64,000 bases of DNA, taken from DASXTB01 sp036505615 (GTDB lineage Bacteria; Acidobacteriota; UBA6911; JACQSX01). Below are positions 34,493 through 43,167 of this stretch, piece after piece. A program made the position numbers and the translations under genes. Position 1 is the first letter of the stretch. Every line of letters starts with the position of its first letter. The stretch lies in NCBI GenBank assembly GCA_036505615.1, contig DASXTB010000409.1, forward strand, positions 16,199 to 80,198. Reading direction: 5' to 3'. Below the pieces are notes generated by a model. The model was not told where the DNA came from, searched no databases, and saw only the letters and a list, made by a program, of their open reading frames with translations.

Positions 34493-35888
34493 TTTGTTTA
34501 CAGAATTCTTCCATCGCCTGGCGCGCCAGCGCAATTTGACCAGCCCGGCGCACTTCTTTTTTCCCCCGCATTTCGACAGGCGGCAGCAACCCAAAGTTTA
34601 TGTTCATCGGCTGAAAGCTCGCCGAATCTGCCTGGGTGATGTAATGCAGAAGGCTCCCAATTGCGGTCTCTCGAGGAAACTCGAGCGGGTTGCCTCCTGA
34701 AGCCACTCGCATGGCATTCCATCCGGCAACCAGTCCGGTGGCCATTGATTCGACATACCCCTCCACTCCGCAGATCTGGCCCGCGAAATAGATCTCCGGC
34801 CGAAACTTCAACTGAAGCGCCCGGTTTAGCAGCCGGGGAGCGTTAATAAACGTGTTTCGATGAATCTGGCCCAGCCGGATAAATTCGGCGCGCTCCAGGC
34901 CCGGGATCAGCCGGAAGACTCGCTGCTGTTCCCCGTAGCGAAGGTGATTTTGAAAACCTACCATGTTATACGCGTCGGCCACCAGGTTTTCCTGGCGCAG
35001 TTGTACCACTGCATATGGCTGCAGGCCAGTTCGAGGGTCGCGCAGGCCAACAGGCTTCATAGGGCCAAATCGGAGTGTGTCAAGCCCGCGGCGGGCCAGC
35101 TCCTCGATTGGAAGACAGGCCTCAAAGAACATCGCCTTTTCGAATTCCTTAACAGCGACCGACTCCGCATGCAGAAGAGCGTCGTAGAAGCGCTCGTACT
35201 GATCGCGTGCCATCGGGCAATTCACATAATCGCCGTCAGCGTGCTGTTGGACTTCCGCTTGTTTACAGGCAGCGTGCTGCGTTTCAGTGGAATGACCGGT
35301 TTCCTGTGGAGACTCAGCCCGCCGCTTCTCTTCCAAAATTCGATGATCGTATCGCGAGCGCCGAAAAACCTTGTCCCAATCAATCGAGTCGGATTCCACG
35401 ATGGGACTGATGGCATCGTAAAAATAGAGCGCCGCTTCACCGGTCATCTCCTTAATGAAGCGCGAAAGTCCCGGTGAGGTGAGCGGCCCGGTGGCGATGA
35501 TGGCAATTTGGCCCGCGGGAATCTCGACCACTTCGGACCTTTCTACGCGGATTGAGGGATGGTTTTGCAGGGTCTGTGAAATCGTCTGGCTGAACTTTTC
35601 CCGATCCACGGCAAGAGCCGCTCCGGCCGGAACTTTGACCCGGTCGGCAATGGAGATTAGCAGAGAGCCGCACCGCCGCAGTTCCCATTTCAGCTGGTGT
35701 GGCGCGCTCCCCTCGAGGTCGGACTTGAACGAATTGCTGCACACCAGCTCGCCCAGCCAGTCGGTTTGATGAGCCGCGGTCTTGACCGCAGGCCGCATTT
35801 CAAACAGGCAAACCTTGCCGCCCTGCTGCGCAATCTGCCACGCAGCCTCTGACCCTGCCAGTCCACCACCGATGACCCAGATCTCCAT
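34449..35888 (-). CDS. trmFO: Folate/FAD-dependent tRNA (uracil-54) methyltransferase
   Basis: 479 residues from ATG 35888; a longer reading to 35924 runs into an inverted repeat. The FAD-binding IWVIGGGLAGSEAAWQIAQQ, CSNSFKSDLEGSAPHQLKWE (catalytic-site cysteine region), DYVNCPMARDQYERFYDALL, GLRDPRTGLQPYAVVQLRQE and the C-terminal NINFGLLP are TrmFO hallmarks. It methylates U54 of tRNA using methylene-THF. Two oddities: a ~30-residue insert between SRYDHRILEEK and DYVNCPM, absent from the usual family sequence, and a C-terminal tail (RLQVAGRTSQVPSP) encoded by the GGTCGCA array. xerC follows. Confidence 0.92.
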   Translation of the reverse strand: MEIWVIGGGLAGSEAAWQIAQQGGKVCLFEMRPAVKTAAHQTDWLGELVCSNSFKSDLEGSAPHQLKWELRRCGSLLISIADRVKVPAGAALAVDREKFSQTISQTLQNHPSIRVERSEVVEIPAGQIAIIATGPLTSPGLSRFIKEMTGEAALYFYDAISPIVESDSIDWDKVFRRSRYDHRILEEKRRAESPQETGHSTETQHAACKQAEVQQHADGDYVNCPMARDQYERFYDALLHAESVAVKEFEKAMFFEACLPIEELARRGLDTLRFGPMKPVGLRDPRTGLQPYAVVQLRQENLVADAYNMVGFQNHLRYGEQQRVFRLIPGLERAEFIRLGQIHRNTFINAPRLLNRALQLKFRPEIYFAGQICGVEGYVESMATGLVAGWNAMRVASGGNPLEFPRETAIGSLLHYITQADSASFQPMNINFGLLPPVEMRGKKEVRRAGQIALARQAMEEFCKQRLQVAGRTSQVPSP

Positions 35889-35899
35889 GGTATTAAATG

Positions 35900-36025
35900 G
35901 GACACGGATGAACACGGAATACACGGATGAAGCCCCCGTCGCGGCCGGTCAAGAGACCGGTTCAGTATGTGGTTGGTCGGCCGCGACGGGGGCTTCATCC
36001 GTGTATTCCGTGTTCATCCGTGTCC
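35900..36025. repeat. Perfect 48-bp inverted repeat between ntrX and trmFO
   Basis: Arms 35900-35947 and 35978-36025 are exact reverse complements (GGACACGGATGAACACGG outside, CCCCCGTCGCGGCCG inside) around a 30-bp loop. It may act as a terminator-like RNA hairpin for ntrX, but no T-tract follows on that strand. Confidence 0.93.
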
Positions 36026-36041
36026 TGATAAAACGGCAAGA

Positions 36042-37394
36042 TCAAAAATCCAAATCATACATCTTCAACTTCTTATATAAATTGCTGCGCTCCACCTTGA
36101 TCGCTTCCGCGGTCTTACTGACGTTTCCCTGATGCTCGATCAGCTTCCTCAGAATGAATTCCTTTTCGAATTGCTCTCTTGCTTCATGCAGCGAGGCGTT
36201 GTCGTAAGGGCTGGACGCCAGCGCCGTGGATTCCAGAATATTGGTGGGCAGCGCGTAAACATCGATTCGCGGGCCAGGAACCATGATGACCAGCCGCTCA
36301 ATTACGTTTTTCAACTCGCGGATGTTCCCCGGCCAGGAATAGCTCTGGAATTTTTCCATCACATCCGGCGTGATTTCTTTAGGCGTCTTTCCATAGCTAA
36401 CAGAGAATCGCGCCACAAAATAATCCACCAGAGCGGGGATGTCTTCCTTGCGCTCGCGCAACGGAGGCACCTGGAAAGGAATAACATTCAATCGGTAATA
36501 AAGATCTTCGCGGAAATTTCCCCGCTCAATTTCCGCCTCCAGATTCTTGTTAGTAGCCGCGACAACTCTTACGTCGATTTCCACTTCATCGTTGCTTCCC
36601 ACCATGTGAAAGCGCTGTTCTTCGAGCACTCGTAGTACCTTCGATTGCGTGCGGGGGCTCATGTCTCCCACCTCGTCCAGAAAAAGAGTTCCTCCGTCGG
36701 CGAGCTGAAGCTTCCCCTTCTTGCTCTCGGTAGCGCCGGTGTAGGCTCCTTTCACGTGGCCGAAAAGCTCGCTTTCGATTAAATCCTCAGGAATGGCGGC
36801 GCAGTTGACCTCCACATAAGGGTGGCTCCAGCGCAGGCTCTGCCGGTGAATATGTTTGGCGACCAGCTCTTTTCCGGTGCCATTTTCACCGTAAATGAGA
36901 ATGCGACCGTTGGTGGGAGCGGCGTAGGCAATCTGCTGGCGCAGCGCTTTCATCGGAACGGAATTGCCGATCATCACGGCTTCGGCGAAAAGCTGATTGC
37001 GGAGGGTCTCGTTTTCCTCTTCAAGTTTTTTCTGTTTGAGCGCGTTATTGACCACCAACAGTGTCTTATCGATCGAGAGAGGCTTCTCAATGAAATCGAA
37101 CGCGCCCAGTTTGGTAGCCCGTACCGCCGTCTCAATGGTGCCGTGCCCCGAGATGATCACTACGGCGCAATTTTTCTTGAAACTTTGTATTGCTTCCAGT
37201 GTCTGCAGGCCGTCTATTTGCGGGAGCCACACGTCCAGCAGTATGAGATCGAAGTCTTTCTCCGCCAGGCGATCCAGGCACTCCTCGCCGCTGCCGACCG
37301 TCTCCACGCGAAACCCTTCATCTTCCAGAATGGCGCGCAGTGACGTTTGGACGCCCATCTCGTCATCCACTACCAGAATTCTTCCTTTGGACAT
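36042..37394 (-). CDS. ntrX: Sigma-54-dependent response regulator, NtrX-like
   Basis: 450 residues. Receiver with Asp54 (LLDVWLPQIDG) and KPLS; AAA+ domain with Walker A GENGTGKE (169-176), sigma-54 contact loop GAYTGA (216-221; Tyr for the common Phe), Walker B GGTLFLDEVGDM and a sensor arginine region (FREDLYYRLNVIPFQVPPLR). The C-terminal Fis-type helix-turn-helix is NVSKTAEAIKVERSNLYKKL. It activates sigma-54 promoters when phosphorylated. It directly follows the ntrY-like kinase gene (122 bp) and shares its strand, hence the NtrX name; AtoC-like roles remain possible. The short Tyr variant loop occurs in NtrX-type proteins. Confidence 0.88.
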   Translation of the reverse strand: MSKGRILVVDDEMGVQTSLRAILEDEGFRVETVGSGEECLDRLAEKDFDLILLDVWLPQIDGLQTLEAIQSFKKNCAVVIISGHGTIETAVRATKLGAFDFIEKPLSIDKTLLVVNNALKQKKLEEENETLRNQLFAEAVMIGNSVPMKALRQQIAYAAPTNGRILIYGENGTGKELVAKHIHRQSLRWSHPYVEVNCAAIPEDLIESELFGHVKGAYTGATESKKGKLQLADGGTLFLDEVGDMSPRTQSKVLRVLEEQRFHMVGSNDEVEIDVRVVAATNKNLEAEIERGNFREDLYYRLNVIPFQVPPLRERKEDIPALVDYFVARFSVSYGKTPKEITPDVMEKFQSYSWPGNIRELKNVIERLVIMVPGPRIDVYALPTNILESTALASSPYDNASLHEAREQFEKEFILRKLIEHQGNVSKTAEAIKVERSNLYKKLKMYDLDF

Positions 37395-37516
37395 GGTCCT
37401 ACCAATGACTAACAGGACACTGAAAAACTCACCGCGAAGGCGCGAAGAACGCGAACGCTGGGTGTTGACGCGGAACCCCTAGTTGTTGGCGTATCCATCG
37501 CACAGTCATCCAATAA

Positions 37517-39751
37517 TTAAACGGAAATCTTTGCCTCACTGCGATTCTGTGCCGCCGAGACTGGGAGCTCGATCACAAAACGCGAGCCCCTCGGCAGATT
37601 CGCCTCCGCCCGAATATTGCCATGATGTTCGGAAACTATCTGCCGCACAATGGCCAGCCCCAGGCCGGTGCCCTGCTTCTTGGTAGAGAAGTAGGGGAGA
37701 AAAAGTTTTTCATAATCCTCCGCGGCAATTCCGGGACCATTGTCGGTCACCTCGATGCGCACCAATTCGCGGTCCTTTTGCATGCGGGTCCGGATCTCAA
37801 TTCGCTTTTCGAACCCCGAGCCGTGCATCGCTTCCACAGCGTTGTCGATAAGATTCACAAAAACCCGTTTCATCTGCTCGGGATCGGCCGCCGTCTCGGG
37901 CATCACTTTGTCATAGTCTTTGTTGATTTGAAGATCGCCGAAGCGGCCATCATACAAGTCCAGCGTTTCGTCGATAATCTGATGGATGTTCAGCAGCACG
38001 GGCTTGCTTAGCGGCAACCTGGCAAAGCGCGAGAACTCATCGACCATTTCCTTCAGTACCTGGCTTTCGTGCTGAATAGTGCGGGTGGAATCTTCCAGAA
38101 TTCCGGCAAATTCTGCGCCCGCCCGTTCCCTGGATGGGCCTTCCTGCTCGCGCATTTTCCTGAACTTCTTGAGCAGGCGCTCGGCGGTGAGCTGAATAGG
38201 CGTGAGCGGATTCTTAATTTCGTGAGCCAGTCGCCGCGCTACTTCCTGCCAGGCTGCAAACTTCTCGGCTCGAATGAATTCCGTCAGGTCATCCAGCACC
38301 AGCAAGTAACTCATCTTGCCGGAGGCGGGATCCAAGTGCGAAGTAGCGGTAACGGCTACGTGGACTGGAGAAAGGTGATGGGAAAAAATCAATTCCCTCC
38401 GATGGGCCCCGAAAAGCCGGGCGCGGCGGAGCAGAGCTTCTACCGGGCGGTTCTCGTCGCCGGGAATAAGATCGGCCAGGCGTTTTCCCAGTAATTGGCG
38501 CTCGTCGCGGTTAAAAATTTTACCGGCCGCGACGTTGGCGGTCTGGATGGTGAATTCTTCGTCCAGAGACAGGACGGCAGTGCCGATGTTTTGCAGGATC
38601 GTCTCGATGATATTTCTGCGCCGCTCTAATTCAGCATTGGCGACCCGCAAAGATTCGCTGGAGCGTTCGATCTCTTTCCTATTGGACTCAAGCTGGGAGG
38701 TCATCTCATTGAAGGAATTCACCAGCTCTTCGAGTTCATCGGTGGCCGGGCAATGGATCCGGTAACCCAGATCGCCGGCGGCCACTCTGCGCGAACCTTC
38801 CGCCAACGCCTCGATTGGGACGGTGATTTTCTTTGCCGTGTAAAGTCCAAACCAGGTAAAACCGAACATGACAGTCAGGGTGGTCAGGCCAAGCAAGATG
38901 AAGTAGTTCTGCTTCAAGGCTCGAAGCTTGCCGCCAGTCTCCTGCGAAATGGTTTGCGCCACGGTCTCGGCTTTCCGAATCTCAGCGGCGTGGTAGGCCA
39001 CAGAAATAGGAATGGTGGAGAGGGCGGCGGCGACGCCGTTGCGGATGGGCAAGACAGTGATTAAATCTTCACGAGTGGATTTTTCCGGCTCGCCAAAATG
39101 CGCGCTCATAGGCTGGGCGCTCAGCAGCGACCGGTGCCAAGAACTGCGGTTCGTTACGCCCCCAAGCGAACCGGCCGAGAATGTTTGATCGCCTTGCCTC
39201 CAGTAAACGTAGTCGAAATTGCCCGCCGCAAGCGTTTCGCGCAGCACTCGCATGGGGTGATCGGTCTCCTTCTCCATCCGGTCTCGCAGCCGTTCCAGCA
39301 GAAGCATGTCAGTTGAGCCGATCGCCCGGTAGTAGCTCTCGGCTATTGCCTCGGAATGTGAGAGCACTTGCTTGGCCGGAGCGTTAAACCACTGAGTAAG
39401 GGTGGTGTTGATCAAGGCAAAGGCGATCAAAAGCAGCGACAGTGATGGAAGCAGGGAAAGCACGATCAGCACGGTGACCAGTTTTACCTTGATCTTCGAC
39501 CCAATACGTTCGTGCCGATATTCGAAGAAGAGCTTGATCAGATTTCGAAGCAGAAAAAAACTGAGAGCGAGAACCACCAGGAAATTGATGGCAAAGACGG
39601 CGGCCCAGAGATTCAGATTTTCAAGAAACCGGGCATTGCCTACGGACGAAGGATTCAAAAAGAACTGGCTGATGAGAAACAACAGCAGGAAAAACACTAG
39701 AGCCCCACCCAGCCAATAGATCTGCCTTTGGATCGACTTTTTTTCGCTCAT
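37517..39751 (-). CDS. ntrY: NtrY-like membrane sensor histidine kinase
   Basis: 744 residues from ATG 39751; an upstream extension to 39889 is not protein-like. Three or four N-terminal membrane helices (YWLGGALVFFLLLFLISQFF; AAVFAINFLVVLALSFFLL; VLIVLSLLPSLSLLLIAFAL), a periplasmic sensor part, a helix near 315, HAMP (PIEALAEGSRRVAAGDLGYR), PAS (~430-490), then HisKA with phosphorylatable His in LAHEIKNPLTPIQLTAERL (~510) and HATPase (NLIDNAVEAM, DNGPGIAAEDYEKLF, GTGLGLAIVRQIV). This layout and the NPLTPIQL motif are those of NtrY. The adjacent regulator is its likely partner. Divergent from argR. Confidence 0.92.
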   Translation of the reverse strand: MSEKKSIQRQIYWLGGALVFFLLLFLISQFFLNPSSVGNARFLENLNLWAAVFAINFLVVLALSFFLLRNLIKLFFEYRHERIGSKIKVKLVTVLIVLSLLPSLSLLLIAFALINTTLTQWFNAPAKQVLSHSEAIAESYYRAIGSTDMLLLERLRDRMEKETDHPMRVLRETLAAGNFDYVYWRQGDQTFSAGSLGGVTNRSSWHRSLLSAQPMSAHFGEPEKSTREDLITVLPIRNGVAAALSTIPISVAYHAAEIRKAETVAQTISQETGGKLRALKQNYFILLGLTTLTVMFGFTWFGLYTAKKITVPIEALAEGSRRVAAGDLGYRIHCPATDELEELVNSFNEMTSQLESNRKEIERSSESLRVANAELERRRNIIETILQNIGTAVLSLDEEFTIQTANVAAGKIFNRDERQLLGKRLADLIPGDENRPVEALLRRARLFGAHRRELIFSHHLSPVHVAVTATSHLDPASGKMSYLLVLDDLTEFIRAEKFAAWQEVARRLAHEIKNPLTPIQLTAERLLKKFRKMREQEGPSRERAGAEFAGILEDSTRTIQHESQVLKEMVDEFSRFARLPLSKPVLLNIHQIIDETLDLYDGRFGDLQINKDYDKVMPETAADPEQMKRVFVNLIDNAVEAMHGSGFEKRIEIRTRMQKDRELVRIEVTDNGPGIAAEDYEKLFLPYFSTKKQGTGLGLAIVRQIVSEHHGNIRAEANLPRGSRFVIELPVSAAQNRSEAKISV

Positions 39752-39876
39752 CTGAGCCGCCGGATCTATTTTAGCCCGACATCGCCTACGAGGCTCGGTG
39801 TTTCGGCGTCTGGAGCAAAAACGTTCAACCGCGAAGGGCGGTGAATGTTTTTGAAAATCCGGGCAAGGCGCCGGTT

Positions 39877-39906
39877 TTGAGCTAGGCAACGGAATTGCGC
39901 TAGAAT
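39877..39906 (+). promoter_or_regulatory. Candidate argR promoter
   Basis: TTGAGC at 39877-39882 and TAGAAT at 39901-39906 are separated by 18 bp, a plausible sigma-70 pair. Transcription would begin at about 39913, only a few bases before the argR ATG, implying a nearly leaderless mRNA. Assigned by eye only. Confidence 0.35.
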
Positions 39907-39915
39907 GCCCACGAC

Positions 39916-40380
39916 ATGTCGCCGACTGGCAAGAGACAACGCCAGACCCTGATTCGCAGGATTATCGCTGAAGAGGAAATCTTCAGCCAGGAAGAATTGC
40001 GAAATGAACTGCTGAAGCGCTCGGTGAATGTTACGCAGGCCACTCTTTCCCGCGACATCGCCGAGCTGGGCCTGGTAAAACAGTCCTCCACGGGAACCTA
40101 CACGCTTCCTGAAAACGTGACTGAACATACAGAGGCTCACGCCATTTTGGCCCGCATGCGCCAACTGGTTCAGGAGATCGATTTCTCAGGCAACCTGGTG
40201 CTGGTCAAGACCGCGCCAGGCGACGCGCAAGCAGCGGGACTTGCCATGGACCACCTTCAATTCAAGGAAGTGGTGGGAACCATCGCCGGCGACGATACCC
40301 TGCTCGTGGTGATACGGGCAAAATACAAAGCATCGGGCTTTGCCAGAAAACTGGAGAAAATGCTGGCAGGAGAAGGCTAG
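39916..40380 (+). CDS. argR: Arginine repressor
   Basis: 154 residues. N-terminal winged helix: RRIIAEEEIFSQEELRNELL and VTQATLSRDIAELGLVK, the ArgR recognition helix. The C-terminal oligomerisation and arginine-binding domain includes LVLVKTAPGDAQAAGLAMD and VGTIAGDDTLLVV, with the GDD and adjacent residues that bind arginine. The hexamer blocks arginine biosynthesis genes when arginine is plentiful. It faces the argG-argH-argF genes across a long array, and ARG-box-like sites stand before argG. The GGCAGG array begins at its stop codon. Confidence 0.95.
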   Translation: MSPTGKRQRQTLIRRIIAEEEIFSQEELRNELLKRSVNVTQATLSRDIAELGLVKQSSTGTYTLPENVTEHTEAHAILARMRQLVQEIDFSGNLVLVKTAPGDAQAAGLAMDHLQFKEVVGTIAGDDTLLVVIRAKYKASGFARKLEKMLAGEG

Positions 40381-40796
40381 GAGGCAGGAAGCAGGAGGCA
40401 GGAAGCAAACGGCAGGAAGCAGGAAGCAGGAAGCAGGAGGCAGGAGCCAGGAGGCAGGAGGCAGGAGGCAGACGGCAGAAGGCGGAGGCAGAAAGCGGAA
40501 GGCCGAAGGCGGAAAGCGGAAGGCAGTAGACAGAAAGCGGAAGGCGGAAAGTGGAATGCAGCAGGCGATGGCTTACAAGGCGTCATCTGTCATTCGTCAT
40601 TTGTTACCCACAACGACAGACGACGATTTGATACGTGAACTGTCTTCTGCCTTCCGCTTTCTGCCTGCTGCTTTCTGCCTGCTGCTTTCTGCCTTCTGCT
40701 TTCTGCCTCCTGCTTTCTGCCTTCCGCCTTCCGCTTTCTGCCTACAGCCTTCCGCTTTCTGCCTACAGCCTTCCGCTTTCCGCCTTCCGCCTTAAA
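40380..40796. repeat. 417-bp fold-back of AAGCAGG/AGGCAGG heptamers
   Basis: Left arm 40380-40560 is some 25 near-perfect heptamers (AGGCAGG, AAGCAGG, AGGCAGG, AAGCAAA, CGGCAGG); right arm about 40640-40796 is CTTCTGC/CTTTCTGCC units, its complement. The ~75-bp loop has no gene. It fills the space between the convergent argR and argF genes and touches both. Confidence 0.95.
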
Positions 40797-41757
40797 CGAA
40801 CTCCCGGTGCAGCGCTTTCAGCAGCAGGGCCTTGTGCACGTGCAGGCGGTTTTCGGCCTGGTCGTAGACGATGGAGCGCGGTCCATCGATAACTGAATCA
40901 GAGACTTCTTCACCCCGGTGCGCGGGAAGGCAGTGCATGAAGAACGCCTTCTTGCCGGCGCGGGTCATCAGTTGTGGAGTCACCTTGTATTGTGCAAAGT
41001 CCCGCAACTTCCTTTCTGCATCCCTCTCCTGGCCCATACTGACCCAGGTGTCTGTGTAAACGGCATCCGCTCCAAAAAGATGGCCCAGATCGTGGCTGAA
41101 TTCCACGATGCTGCCGCTCTCCCCGGCAAATTGTGCCGCGCGCCGGCAGCAGAGTGCGTCCGCCTCATAACCGGGAGGCGAGATCAGAGTGAAGTGCATT
41201 CCCAGCAGAGCGCAAATCTGCATCAGCGAGTTACTGACGTTGTTGGGGTCTCCCACGTAAACCAGCTTGCGATGCTTCACCTCACCCCAGCGCTGCTGCA
41301 ACGTCAGGACGTCGGCCAGCACCTGGCAGGGATGTTCAAAATCGCTGAGCGCATTAATCACCGGGATGGATGAATTTCGAGCCAATTCCTCCAGCGTCGA
41401 TTGGGAGAATGTTCGAGCAATCACAATGGAGCACCAGCGCTCCAGATTCCTTCCTGTGTCCTTGATCGATTCCCGTTCACCAATCTTCTGCTGCTGGCAA
41501 TCCAGAAAACTGGCCGTACCTCCCATGCTGTGCATTCCAATTTCAAAAGTGAGACGGGTGCGGAGAGAAGGCTTTTCAAACAGCAACACGGCGTGACAGC
41601 CGGAGAGCGAATTCTGATGCGTCTCGGGCGCATTCTTCACCAGACACGCCAGTTGCAGCAGGTCGTGGATGCGTTCCACGCTGAGATCGGAGATCGCAAG
41701 CAGATGTTTCGGCCAGTCCCCCGCTGGATTCGTCTTAGGCTTCTTCAAGTTCTTCAT
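40792..41757 (-). CDS. argF: Ornithine carbamoyltransferase
   Basis: 321 residues from ATG 41757, preceded by GGAG six bases away; the longer reading to 41865 lies inside argH. Carbamoyl-phosphate site SLRTR at 64-68 (EKPSLRTRLTFE), DFEHPCQVLAD, the ornithine-binding DTWVSMGQE loop and the catalytic FMHCLPAHRGEEV are all intact. The SMG loop marks ornithine rather than acetylornithine or aspartate as substrate. It makes citrulline from ornithine. It overlaps the argH 3' end by 23 bp and ends at the edge of the heptamer array. Confidence 0.95.
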   Translation of the reverse strand: MKNLKKPKTNPAGDWPKHLLAISDLSVERIHDLLQLACLVKNAPETHQNSLSGCHAVLLFEKPSLRTRLTFEIGMHSMGGTASFLDCQQQKIGERESIKDTGRNLERWCSIVIARTFSQSTLEELARNSSIPVINALSDFEHPCQVLADVLTLQQRWGEVKHRKLVYVGDPNNVSNSLMQICALLGMHFTLISPPGYEADALCCRRAAQFAGESGSIVEFSHDLGHLFGADAVYTDTWVSMGQERDAERKLRDFAQYKVTPQLMTRAGKKAFFMHCLPAHRGEEVSDSVIDGPRSIVYDQAENRLHVHKALLLKALHREFV

Positions 41758-43132
41758 CAAGCTCCTGAATTTTCTTTTGAATGAAGTCAGGGTTAGGGCT
41801 TCCCAGCGTCTTTTTGCGTCGCAGCGAAGCGCCGGGCGCAAAATTATCAAAAATGTCTTCTTCAAAAACGGGATGGTGCTGCTGGAATTCCTGCAGCGTC
41901 CAATGGCGCCAGTTCTTGCGTGTCTTCAGGTATTCCTGGACCATGCGGCCCACTACCGCGTGAGCTTCGCGGAAGGCGACGCCGTGAGAGACCAAGTATT
42001 CGGCAAGATCGGTGGCCATCAGCAACGGATCGGAGGCAGCGGCGTTGACGCTCTCTTCGTTGACGCCGATGCCATGGATGACGCGCTCCAGCACCGGCAA
42101 CACGGCAAGCACCGTTTCAGCCGCCTGGAAGAGGAACAGCTTGTCCTCTTGCATGTCGCGGCTGTAGCCGCTGGGGAGGCCTTTCATCAGTGTCAGCGCG
42201 CTCATCAGATTTCCCACCACACTGGCGGTTTTCCCCCGCATCAGCTCCAGCGCGTCGGGATTTTTTTTGTGCGGCATCAAGCTCGAGCCGGTGCAGAGGG
42301 AGTCCTCCAGCCGAATGAAATCAAATTCGGAGGAACACCACAGAATCAGGTCTTCGCACAAGCGGCTCACATGTGTCATCAGAATGGCCGCATCACTGAG
42401 GAATTCCAGCAGCCAGTCGCGATCGCCCACCGTGTCGATACTGTTGGCCGTGGGCCCCCGAAATCCCAGCACCCGGGCGGTAAATTTACGGTCAATCGGC
42501 AGGGTGCTGCCCGCGATGGCGCCCGAACCAAGCGGCGAGAACTGGAGGCGCTCCTCCAAATCCTTAAGCCGCGCGCGATCGCGCTGGAACATTTCATACA
42601 GCGCCAGCCAGTAATGTGCCAGGCTTACCAACTGTGCCCGCTGCAAGTGAGTGTAAGCCGGGATGGTGACGGTCAGATCACGCTTGGCTGACTTGAGAAG
42701 CGCGCGCTGAACGTCGCGCAGGCGCCAGTCGATCAAACGCAATTGGTCGCGCAAATAGAGCATCGAGTCGACGGCAACCTGGTCGTTGCGGCTGCGGCCG
42801 GTGTGAAGCTTGTCGGCGGCCTGGCCATACATCTCCTTGAGCTTGAATTCAACGAAGCTATGAATGTCCTCGTGCTTCTCGACTTCTTTCCAGTCGTTCT
42901 CAGCCTCGCATTGAACCAGTTTCTTGTGCAGGACGCTGATACCGTTGAGCAGCTGTTCGGCCTCGCTCTGCGTCAGCAGTCCCTGCTGTTCCAGCATCAG
43001 CACGTGGGCGCAGCTTCCCTGCAGGTCGTAGCGCCACAATTTCCGGTCAAACCAGGACGAGCGGGTGAAATTGTCGATGATTTCTTCCAGCGGGCTCTGG
43101 AATCGATTCGCCCAAAGTTTTTGTGTAGTCAT
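41735..43132 (-). CDS. argH: Argininosuccinate lyase
   Basis: 465 residues from ATG 43132 (a GTG two codons upstream is possible). Signature [19 protein letters not shown] holds the catalytic serine loop; [20 protein letters not shown] and [20 protein letters not shown] are the other conserved blocks. It splits argininosuccinate to arginine and fumarate, the last pathway step. It lies 36 bp after argG and overlaps argF, forming argG-argH-argF. Confidence 0.96.
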   Translation of the reverse strand: MTTQKLWANRFQSPLEEIIDNFTRSSWFDRKLWRYDLQGSCAHVLMLEQQGLLTQSEAEQLLNGISVLHKKLVQCEAENDWKEVEKHEDIHSFVEFKLKEMYGQAADKLHTGRSRNDQVAVDSMLYLRDQLRLIDWRLRDVQRALLKSAKRDLTVTIPAYTHLQRAQLVSLAHYWLALYEMFQRDRARLKDLEERLQFSPLGSGAIAGSTLPIDRKFTARVLGFRGPTANSIDTVGDRDWLLEFLSDAAILMTHVSRLCEDLILWCSSEFDFIRLEDSLCTGSSLMPHKKNPDALELMRGKTASVVGNLMSALTLMKGLPSGYSRDMQEDKLFLFQAAETVLAVLPVLERVIHGIGVNEESVNAAASDPLLMATDLAEYLVSHGVAFREAHAVVGRMVQEYLKTRKNWRHWTLQEFQQHHPVFEEDIFDNFAPGASLRRKKTLGSPNPDFIQKKIQELDEELEEA

Positions 43133-43167
43133 TGACACCCTGGTTCAGGTCCTTTCCGGTGAATTTA

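Noticed and set aside
39840..39860. GTGAATGTTTTTGAAAATC as an ARG box upstream of argR
   Set aside because: Only one half-site fits and spacing to the promoter is poor.
40340..40795. Long open frames on both strands through the arrays (for example 40340-40795 and 2147-2344)
   Set aside because: A 7-bp word without stop codons is open in every frame; the products are simple repeats with no start signal.
40380..40796. Array regions resemble a CRISPR
   Set aside because: The period is 7 bp with no unique spacers, and no cas genes are present.
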